NCBI GenBank assembly: GCA_024224995.1
Contig: JAAENB010000742.1
Span: 1 to 11,841 of the forward strand
Direction: 5' to 3'
From: a bacterium
GTDB lineage: Bacteria > Spirochaetota > UBA4802 > UBA5550
Length of the DNA: 11,841 nucleotides
The translations under genes were made by a program, and so were the position numbers. The notes beneath the pieces are model-generated. The model worked only from the letters and a program-made list of their open reading frames with translations. It did no database searches and had not been told where the DNA came from. Of the stretch, positions 1 through 4,829 are shown one piece after another; the stretch's first letter is position 1, and each line of letters starts with the position of its first letter.

Positions 1-99
1 CCCTCCGGGGCGTTACCCCTGGCAATATTGCCTCGGGGGCTGCAGTCCAGCCTTCGGCGGTGTAAAGAAGAGGGGATGCTTCCAGACCCGCGCACATGC

Positions 100-152
100 A
101 AAAAGAGTTTCTTGAGAGTGCGGACCCCGTCGAACGGGGAAGAATACGAAAG
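100..152. repeat. copy 1 of a duplicated hairpin module
   Basis: The order is an A-rich start (100-105), TTTCTTGAGAG (108-118), then GACCCC (123-128) opening a hairpin with loop CGA, and CGAAAG (147-152). The same order recurs at 302-357. The hairpin stem is 6 bp (125-130 with 134-139). Confidence 0.55.
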
Positions 153-301
153 AAACTGTGGGTATACCGGGGTCTGTTTTACGAAGATGCTCCGGCCTGG
201 GTTTCGGTCTGAGAGACGTTGCAGTGCAACGCCTTTACTGGCTGGTTTCTGGCCAGGGCTATGGAGATTCCGGGTAAGATCCCCCGAAAAAGACCCTATT
301 T

Positions 302-357
302 AAAAAGAAGTTTCTTGAGAGCTCCTGACCCTGCGGAACCGGCTGGGTCATCGAAAG
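302..357. repeat. copy 2 of the duplicated hairpin module
   Basis: This copy has AAAAAG (302-307), TTTCTTGAGAG (311-321), a hairpin closed by GACCC/GGGTC (327-331/345-349) and CGAAAG (352-357). Compared with copy 1, the leading block is nearly identical while the hairpin has changed sequence but still pairs. That suggests the structure matters more than the sequence. Confidence 0.55.
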
Positions 358-397
358 TGAACATCCACCTGTACGCGCGAGGGATGTGCAGGGTTTA

Positions 398-472
398 GTC
401 CCGAAACCTTTTGATTTTTTCAACGAATGGGGGTCCTTTTGACAATAGTTGAAAATCAAAAGGTTTTGGGAC
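398..472. repeat. long inverted repeat
   Basis: The left arm 398-424 pairs with the right arm 448-472. GTCCC pairs with GGGAC, then comes one G-T wobble (403/467), then 15 consecutive base pairs (404-418 with 452-466), a two-base TT bulge, and CAAC with GTTG. The loop is about 23 bases. There is no T-run after either arm, so it does not look like an ordinary intrinsic terminator. It could be the closing stem of a structured RNA or a miniature mobile repeat. Confidence 0.7.
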
Positions 473-525
473 CGAAGCGAAGCGGAGCCCGGAGCAGCCC
501 GGTCCGCAGGGCGCGCCCAACCCCG
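473..525. other. GC-rich intergenic block
   Basis: This is a short, strongly GC-rich block inside AT-rich flanks. It contains GCGGA (482-486)/TCCGC (503-507) stacked on CCGG/CCGG (489-492/499-502), followed by the perfect palindrome GGGCGCGCCC (509-518). Base composition changes sharply on both sides, which is typical of dispersed intergenic repeats. No protein is encoded. Confidence 0.4.
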
Positions 526-540
526 CTATAAAATATTTAT

Positions 541-859
541 TTGTATTCTTTTTTTTCCTGTCATCAAATCCTCCCTGAAATTAGTCCAGCTTCTCCAATA
601 ATTTCATTAATTTCTTTGCTTATCAGCATTCTGTCTTATTCTTTTTATTTCCTGCAAAAGCAACAAGTCCGCTGTTTTTTCCGGCAGCCCCCAAAAAAGC
701 TGCCAGGAAATCACTCCATGCATCTCTGAGGAGCTTATTACATAATGATGGAAGCAAACTTTTTTAAAATTACAAAAAAAGTTGTATTGACAGAACAGGG
801 AAAAGGCGGATTATCAATCTGGATAAATTTAGCCGGTTAAAATAGTTTATTATGGCATC
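541..859. other. AT-rich intergenic region upstream of the 860 gene
   Basis: No gene is supported here. The region holds an inverted repeat at 678-710 (GGCAGC 683-688 with GCTGCC 699-704, extended by CC/GG and TTT/AAA around one bulged A) without a clear T-tract. It also holds a perfect TTGACA (787-792), but the expected -10 position (about 810-815) reads ATTATC, a poor match. Transcription of the downstream gene may start here, but the promoter is not convincing. Confidence 0.4.
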
Positions 860-1444
860 ATGAAAAAAACAATAAAATACGGAATAGGAATTTCAATAAT
901 ATTATTCTTGCTGTCCAATGCGCTATTTGGCTGGCCCATAGTAAAATTATACAATGACTTTTTATCGGCAAGATTTTTATACAGCCTGGAAAACACAAAC
1001 CTGCCCGGCAAATCCAGGGTCATTAATAGTTTCAAGAGATTCGGGATTTTACACGGGAACAGTAATCACTGTGATTGTGAAATAGCGATACTGATTGAAA
1101 CCGATATGAACATAAAAAAATTTGAGAAGTATGTTCAAACATCACTTTTAATTGACCCGCCATTCAGCAGCCTCGGAAAAAAGTATTCCGAGCTCTATAA
1201 TATAAAGGGTCGGCAGTTATTCAGGGTTTATAAAAGTAATACGATAGAGCTGGTACAAGAAAAGGAATATCCATACTATTCCATAAATAATACTTATGAG
1301 TTTTACCTGCAAGCCCATGGCTACCAGGCTTTAATTACGATGATAAAAAAAATTAAACAAAAACCCGGAAAAAACTATTTTATAATAACCGCTTTTGACC
1401 AGACGTATTCGGGAATTAGTATGAGAGACATCCGGTGTCATTGA
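860..1444 (+). CDS. small membrane-anchored protein of unknown family
   Basis: This 194-residue protein is one I do not recognise. Residues about 7-27 are a hydrophobic helix after a basic start (MKKTIK), so it is probably a single-pass inner-membrane protein or has an uncleaved signal anchor, with the rest outside the cytoplasm. There is no lipobox. The most distinctive part is GNSNHCDCEIAILIE at about residues 65-79, with His and two Cys followed by a strand-like stretch, and then a mixed alpha/beta pattern. The start is ATG 860 with no good Shine-Dalgarno sequence. A four-codon frame ATG-GCA-TCA-TGA (852-863) overlaps it as ATGA, which may be chance. The gene stands alone and converges with the sigma operon, 62 bases from that operon's last stop. 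Coding status is supported by length, composition and the membrane segment. Confidence 0.75.
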   Translation: MKKTIKYGIGISIILFLLSNALFGWPIVKLYNDFLSARFLYSLENTNLPGKSRVINSFKRFGILHGNSNHCDCEIAILIETDMNIKKFEKYVQTSLLIDPPFSSLGKKYSELYNIKGRQLFRVYKSNTIELVQEKEYPYYSINNTYEFYLQAHGYQALITMIKKIKQKPGKNYFIITAFDQTYSGISMRDIRCH

Positions 1445-1447
1445 GAG

Positions 1448-1506
1448 TTTTTTTAGCCGGAGAACCATCACATAAAAAAAAAGCGGTGAATAAATCAATA
1501 TTTATT
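1448..1506 (-). terminator. possible weak terminator of the sigma operon
   Basis: Just after the stop of the minus-strand operon, AATAAAT (1489-1495) pairs with ATTTATT (1500-1506) around a 4-base loop. Reading leftward it is followed by CACCGC and a run of T on the minus strand (A-run at about 1474-1482). The stem is AT-only and weak. The plus strand has its own T7 run at 1448-1454, right after the convergent gene. This may be a shared termination zone for the two genes. Confidence 0.3.
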
Positions 1507-2733
1507 TTATATTTTATGTATTGTTTTAATATTAAAATGATACAACCCCTGCGGGTGTTGCTCTCCCTCCACAACAATACAACGATACACGCTCAGCACC
1601 AGGTCTGATGAGTCAAACATGGCAACTTTCACTTTTCCTCCCGGTTGTATTATTTTTTTCACACCCAGGGAATCCACAGAATAATTATTATATGTTCGAA
1701 AGAATAGAGAAAAGTCTACTACCTCAGATGGAGAGAGTGTATATGCAAAACATAACCCCAATTGACTATATTGAAAACTATTGTATGAATCAAAACTGTT
1801 GTATGATTGATAATTATAAAAAGCTGCCAGGGTAAACTGAAGCAGCTTAAATGGAGTAAGATTTATTGTCATCCCTCCACCAGCGATTAGCATTCCATTC
1901 TCATCTAATCTATTTTTTAGATAAATAACATCGTTAGTATAAACATCATAGTCGATCTCATCAAAATAAATATCTTTACTATATGAAACCCCTCCTCCCA
2001 TTACCATAAAAGTTATAGCAAAGGAATTGGTAAAATTGTTTCCAACCCCGACATAAAAAATACCGGGAACGGAATATACCAAGTCCCCATTTTCTGTAAT
2101 ATCAGCCGATAAACCGGTCTCCACCATAAACCTATGCCCCATTTCATAAGCATCATCACCGCCCCATAAATCAGAACCATAAACGGTTACAACACTCCCC
2201 CAATCACTATCCATGTAAAGATTCCCATCAAGCATTGTTGAAACTTCAAACATTTCCGAAATAACTCCGGAAACAACCGGTTTAAACTCTTCGATAGACG
2301 AGATCTTTTTTGTACTCATATACAATATTTCTTTTGATTTAATCGAATACAATTTAAGATTTATTTCATATTCAAGTTCATTCAAATCCAGGGAGCTGAT
2401 AATAATCCAATCCCATGATGATTCCTCACCAATAGTAAAGGCTTTAATCTCAGTAAGATCTTCAAGTTGAAATTTTTCCCGCAGGCTGTTAACTTTATCC
2501 CTGTCGACCTGTTCGAGATCATTTCTTTTATAAATATATTCTTCTATCATATTAACAACAATACGGTTCTGGGTCATAGAATCTTCAGTGGATTCCTGAA
2601 AGTATTCCTCGATAATAAGAACTTTTTTCGGTTTCTCTTTGGATTCCCGGGTCTCTGCAAAGCCATAAGAGGCGAGCAAAAAGAAAAATAATACAAAACT
2701 CATAACATATTTAAGAGATCTGGTTCTACTCAT
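1507..2733 (-). CDS. exported CsgG/LpoB-like domain protein with a probable outer-membrane barrel
   Basis: The protein has 408 residues. Residues 1-26 form a signal peptide (basic start, hydrophobic core, GFA before the cut), with no lipobox. Residues about 37-163 resemble the CsgG/LpoB/TolB-N alpha/beta fold: strand KKVLIIEE, helix NRIVVNMIEEYIYKR, then LEQVDRDKVNSLREKFQL, strand WDWIIISSLD, strands to EILYMS and a final helix. Residues about 170-408 are rich in Gly, Tyr, Phe, Ser and Asn with alternating amphipathic strands and few helices, consistent with an outer-membrane beta-barrel. The last residue is Ile rather than the usual Phe, so barrel assembly is less certain. It is third in the operon, 4 bases after the anti-sigma-like stop, with AAAGGA 7 bases before ATG 2733. 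It may report envelope state to the upstream membrane protein, whose periplasmic domain looks similar. The role is inferred from context. Confidence 0.8.
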   Translation of the reverse strand: MSRTRSLKYVMSFVLFFFLLASYGFAETRESKEKPKKVLIIEEYFQESTEDSMTQNRIVVNMIEEYIYKRNDLEQVDRDKVNSLREKFQLEDLTEIKAFTIGEESSWDWIIISSLDLNELEYEINLKLYSIKSKEILYMSTKKISSIEEFKPVVSGVISEMFEVSTMLDGNLYMDSDWGSVVTVYGSDLWGGDDAYEMGHRFMVETGLSADITENGDLVYSVPGIFYVGVGNNFTNSFAITFMVMGGGVSYSKDIYFDEIDYDVYTNDVIYLKNRLDENGMLIAGGGMTINLTPFKLLQFTLAAFYNYQSYNSFDSYNSFQYSQLGLCFAYTLSPSEVVDFSLFFRTYNNYSVDSLGVKKIIQPGGKVKVAMFDSSDLVLSVYRCIVVEGEQHPQGLYHFNIKTIHKI

Positions 2734-2737
2734 GGAC

Positions 2738-3451
2738 TTATCCTTTAACTTTTTGATAAATTTCTTTAAGAGTCTTTAGAAAAAAAGGATAGAGTTCCTT
2801 TTCTGAGCGAACCTCTACCCTTTTTAAGTAAACTTTTTCAAGTGTTTTAGAATTGAACGCTTCTATTTTAACAAAATACTTCTCATCCAAACAGTTAACT
2901 TCACCCGAAATCAGGTATTTTTTGCTAATACGCATCCTGTTTCTTAAAAAATATTTTTTTATTTTTTGTTCAATTGAAGATAAAACCTTTTTATCGATAT
3001 TGGTCCCATCAATAGAAAGATAGACCGGGGAAATATATTTAATTTTTTTTGGAACAGGAGTCTCTTTTTTGACGATTTTAGTCTCTTCAACGGTTTTTTC
3101 CGGAGCAGACTTGCTCAACACAAAATGGTCAATCGCCGTATACCCTCCGGAAGAGACACCGGCAGCAACGGCAACAGAAGCCACTCCCAGAACAACGGCG
3201 CTCTGAAAAACAGAAAGCCGCAGCCCCATTTTGGCAAAGGCAAAAAAGACATACAGCACAGCGCCCTCAAAAAAGCCATAGTCACCAGCTTTCTTTAGCA
3301 GCTTAACCAGTTCTTTCCGTCTTTTTTTACGAAGAATTTTTTGATACTCTTCAGGAACCGGCTCTGCAAGACCGCATTGCTCAAGAACTTTCCTTGTAGT
3401 TTCAATATCTTTTTCAATATAATTATCAGTCTTTTGTTCTTTATCGCTCAT
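2738..3451 (-). CDS. probable membrane anti-sigma factor with periplasmic domain
   Basis: The protein has 237 residues. Residues 1-75 are cytoplasmic and strongly charged (VPEEYQKILRKKRRKELVKL), the likely sigma-binding part. No zinc anti-sigma HxxxCxxC motif is present. Residues about 79-103 form the membrane segment. Residues 104-137 are a Lys/Glu/Pro linker (KIVKKETPVPKK). Residues 138-237 form a small alpha/beta domain with YLISGEV, YFVKIEAFNSKTLEKVYLK and a final helix, resembling the N-terminal domain of the next gene product. The start ATG overlaps the sigma stop as TAATG, with GGAGG 10 bases upstream, so translation is probably coupled. This is the classic arrangement for an ECF sigma factor and its inhibitor. 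The anti-sigma role is inferred from position, topology and the charged N-terminus rather than from a recognised family motif. Confidence 0.75.
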   Translation of the reverse strand: MSDKEQKTDNYIEKDIETTRKVLEQCGLAEPVPEEYQKILRKKRRKELVKLLKKAGDYGFFEGAVLYVFFAFAKMGLRLSVFQSAVVLGVASVAVAAGVSSGGYTAIDHFVLSKSAPEKTVEETKIVKKETPVPKKIKYISPVYLSIDGTNIDKKVLSSIEQKIKKYFLRNRMRISKKYLISGEVNCLDEKYFVKIEAFNSKTLEKVYLKRVEVRSEKELYPFFLKTLKEIYQKVKG

Positions 3452-3972
3452 TATAGCAGATCCTCCATGCTTTCCACACCGCGTTCACGTTTCAGAAAAT
3501 CCAGGATAGTTTTCAGTACCCGGCTGTATCGATAGCGGACCTGTCCCTTATTAAGACCCAGGTTTTTGGCAGCGTCTTCGTATGAGTAGTACTGGACTGC
3601 GATATAGTCAAAAATAAGCCTGTCCATTTCGTCATCAATGCCATCAATAGCCTCTTTCAAAATGATTCGCGCGTCCTTAAACCCGTTAATAAAGGTCAGG
3701 GCAATATCACCGGAAGCGTGAAGCAGGGCGATATCATCAGGCATGTTCTTCTTTTTTCTATAGTAAGAAACCAGTTTGTTCCGGACCGCGCTAAAAAGCC
3801 ATGCCCTGAGATGTTCAATATCATCCAGGTGAATAAAAAGTTCGGTAAAAACATCCTGTGTTAAATCATCGGCGGTTTCCTGATCGCTTACTTTTGTGTA
3901 AATAGAACCATTGATTATAGAATAATAATCTCTATATATTTCTTTAAACAGGTTCTTCCCTGTTGAGACCAT
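3451..3972 (-). CDS. ECF-type RNA polymerase sigma factor (operon copy)
   Basis: This is a 173-residue ECF sigma factor that directs RNA polymerase to a specific promoter set. Region 2 spans about residues 7-75, with the core-binding signature DDLTQDVFTELF (35-46) and the -10-reading stretch LRAWLFSAVRNKLVSYYRKKK. The linker is about 76-110. Region 4 (about 115-165) has the helix-turn-helix YSYEDAAKNLGLNKGQVRYRYSR. I chose ATG 3972, which has AAGGGG 6 bases upstream. The longer frame opens with GTG 4021-4023, but that codon has GAGGG touching it and lies upstream of the promoter -10, so it would not be in the transcript. The gene heads the operon with the anti-sigma-like gene, overlapping it by one base, and is divergent from a paralogous sigma gene. 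Family assignment is firm; the regulon is unknown. Confidence 0.92.
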   Translation of the reverse strand: MVSTGKNLFKEIYRDYYSIINGSIYTKVSDQETADDLTQDVFTELFIHLDDIEHLRAWLFSAVRNKLVSYYRKKKNMPDDIALLHASGDIALTFINGFKDARIILKEAIDGIDDEMDRLIFDYIAVQYYSYEDAAKNLGLNKGQVRYRYSRVLKTILDFLKRERGVESMEDLL

Positions 3973-4006
3973 ACAATACCCCTTGTTGTAACACTTTTGT
4001 TTAAGA

Positions 4007-4039
4007 GTATAGACGCATTCCACCCCTCAAAGTGCTGAA
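4007..4039 (-). promoter_or_regulatory. ECF-type promoter of the sigma/anti-sigma operon
   Basis: Read on the minus strand: TTCAGCACT (4039-4031, -35 position), 13 bases, then TGCGTCTATAC (4017-4007, -10 position with the CGTC core typical of ECF promoters). An A-rich run lies immediately upstream, like an UP element. The same elements with the same 13-base spacing occur on the plus strand at 4064-4096. The predicted transcript start is near 4000-4005, leaving a leader of about 30 bases before ATG 3972. Confidence 0.7.
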
Positions 4040-4072
4040 CTTTTTTTGGAAAATAAAAAAAAATTCAGCACT
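4031..4072. promoter_or_regulatory. inverted repeat centred between the divergent sigma genes
   Basis: AGTGCTGAA (4031-4039) and TTCAGCACT (4064-4072) are perfect inverted 9-mers. They are extended inward by T7 (4041-4047) against an A-run (4056-4062) after one mismatch. The outer 9-mers are the -35 elements of the two facing promoters; the inner A/T tract may act as a shared UP element or bend. It could also serve as an operator or form a cruciform, but the promoter reading explains it best. Confidence 0.65.
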
Positions 4073-4096
4073 CTGCGGTCTTTTCTGCGTCTTTAC
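4064..4096 (+). promoter_or_regulatory. ECF-type promoter of the divergent sigma gene
   Basis: TTCAGCACT (4064-4072), 13 bases, then TGCGTCTTTAC (4086-4096). Every position but one in the two blocks matches the minus-strand copy. Nine A residues precede it. The predicted transcript start is near 4098-4102, so ATG 4109 would have almost no leader, while TTG 4124 keeps GGAGG in the mRNA. Confidence 0.7.
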
Positions 4097-4123
4097 CCAA
4101 TATAACATATGGAGGACATACGA

Positions 4124-4651
4124 TTGAAACAAAAACAAAAGCATAAGAATAGTGAATTTTCTAAATTATATTATTGCTACTACCACTATATATTTAGCTT
4201 GATCAACATTAAAATACAGGACTATGATACAAGCTGTGATTTAACCCAGGAAGTTTTTATGCGGCTTTTTTCAAAGCTGGACACAGTTACCAGCATAAAG
4301 CCGTGGTTAATCAGTGTACAAAAAAATGTACTGTTTGAATTCTATCGAAAAAACAAAAAACCGAATCAGGCAGCCACAACCTTTGAAACAGGCTTCGATT
4401 CGGAATCATTATTTCATAGCGACTTTCATGAAGTAAAAATGATTGTTGATGATGCAATCAAAAACACCTGCAATCATAACGATAAAGCTATCCTTGAACT
4501 GGTTGCCTGCCAAAAATTCAGTTATGCAGAAGCCGGGAATCATATTGGACTCAATAAAAACCAGGTTCGATACAGGTATAACCGTATTACAAGAAAAATA
4601 CTTTGTTATTTCAAGAAAAAAGGCATCAATAGTATTAAAGATATTTTATAA
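4124..4651 (+). CDS. ECF-type sigma factor paralogue (divergent copy)
   Basis: This is a 175-residue ECF sigma factor, similar to the operon copy along its full length. Region 2 has CDLTQEVFMRLFSKLD (about 38-53) and IKPWLISVQKNVLFEFYRK. Region 4 has FSYAEAGNHIGLNKNQVRYRYNR (about 132-154). Both copies end alike (GINSIKDIL here, GVESMEDLL in the other). Eleven of 13 residues in the recognition helix GLNKxQVRYRYxR are identical, so both probably read the same -35 element. I chose TTG 4124 because GGAGG (4111-4115) sits 8 bases upstream. An in-frame ATG at 4109 overlaps that GGAGG and lies too near the predicted transcript start; it would add five residues. No anti-sigma gene follows, so the protein is either unrestrained, held by the neighbour's anti-sigma factor, or controlled only by transcription. 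It is Lys/Asn-rich and more AT-rich than its paralogue. Confidence 0.88.
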   Translation: MKQKQKHKNSEFSKLYYCYYHYIFSLINIKIQDYDTSCDLTQEVFMRLFSKLDTVTSIKPWLISVQKNVLFEFYRKNKKPNQAATTFETGFDSESLFHSDFHEVKMIVDDAIKNTCNHNDKAILELVACQKFSYAEAGNHIGLNKNQVRYRYNRITRKILCYFKKKGINSIKDIL

Positions 4652-4697
4652 TTTTTGTATGCAGCAGCTTTATGTAAAGGATATTTAAAAAAAAGTG

Positions 4698-4717
4698 TAG
4701 GGACAAATTTGTACCTA
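4698..4717. promoter_or_regulatory. 20-base near-perfect palindrome
   Basis: TAGG-G-ACAAATTTGT-A-CCTA is symmetric apart from one mismatched pair (4702/4713). It lies about 47 bases after the stop of the divergent sigma gene and is followed by a short T5 run. It could be a weak terminator or a protein-binding site. Confidence 0.3.
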
Positions 4718-4774
4718 TTCAATTTTTAATAAGTATTATGAGTAACAGGCAGGAATATTAAACGAAAGGTATCG

Positions 4775-4812
4775 AACCATGCTATGCGAAGCAAACTCCC
4801 CATAGCATGGTT
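4775..4812. terminator. hairpin between convergent genes
   Basis: AACCATGCTATG (4775-4786) pairs perfectly with CATAGCATGGTT (4801-4812) around a 14-base loop containing GAAGC. It lies 18 bases after the ankyrin gene stop and about 124 bases after the divergent sigma stop. A T-run is present on the minus strand only upstream of the stem, so this is not a canonical intrinsic terminator. It may instead define mRNA 3' ends by blocking exonucleases, or terminate in both directions. Confidence 0.5.
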
Positions 4813-4829
4813 TACTAAAAAAACCTATA

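Larger units (their letters stand above)
1..540. other. gene-free, hairpin-rich region, candidate structured RNA
   Basis: No convincing reading frame is present. The stretch carries many short inverted repeats. Examples are the perfect palindrome GGCAATATTGCC at 21-32, flanked by CCCC (16-19) and GGGG (35-38); GGCT/AGCC at 38-41/49-52; CCCCGT/ACGGGG at 125-130/134-139; GTCT/AGAC at 207-210/214-217; GTTGC/GCAAC at 218-222/226-230; CTGGC/GCCAG at 238-242/252-256; GACCC/GGGTC at 327-331/345-349; and ACATCC/GGATGT at 361-366/382-387. Some segments can pair in two ways: 121-129 can pair with 168-176 instead of forming the local hairpin at 125-139. This could be a structured non-coding RNA, a long leader or trailer of a gene outside the window, or a degenerate intergenic repeat. 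I recognise no known RNA family: tmRNA, RNase P and rRNA hallmarks are absent. The strand is undetermined. Confidence 0.4.

Noticed and set aside
28..303. Open frame of 91 codons on the plus strand
   Set aside because: Non-alternate start, odd composition (many Arg, Cys, Pro), no ribosome-binding site, and it runs through several hairpins. The structured-RNA or intergenic reading fits better.
1..540. tmRNA, RNase P RNA, rRNA, group II intron or retron RNA
   Set aside because: None of their conserved blocks could be found, and no reverse transcriptase is nearby in the window.
541..729. Open frame of 62 codons on the plus strand, hydrophobic
   Set aside because: TTG start without a ribosome-binding site. 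The hydrophobicity is a by-product of T-rich DNA.
787..815. Perfect TTGACA upstream of the 860 gene as a sigma-70 promoter
   Set aside because: The base composition at the expected -10 is a poor match (ATTATC), so it is mentioned only in the intergenic entry.
4031..4072. Bidirectional intrinsic terminator between the sigma genes
   Set aside because: The hairpin arms coincide with the -35 blocks of two symmetric promoters, and both genes start, not end, here.
4443..4688. Plus-strand frame overlapping the divergent sigma gene
   Set aside because: Shadow frame; the sigma region-4 motif is in the other frame.
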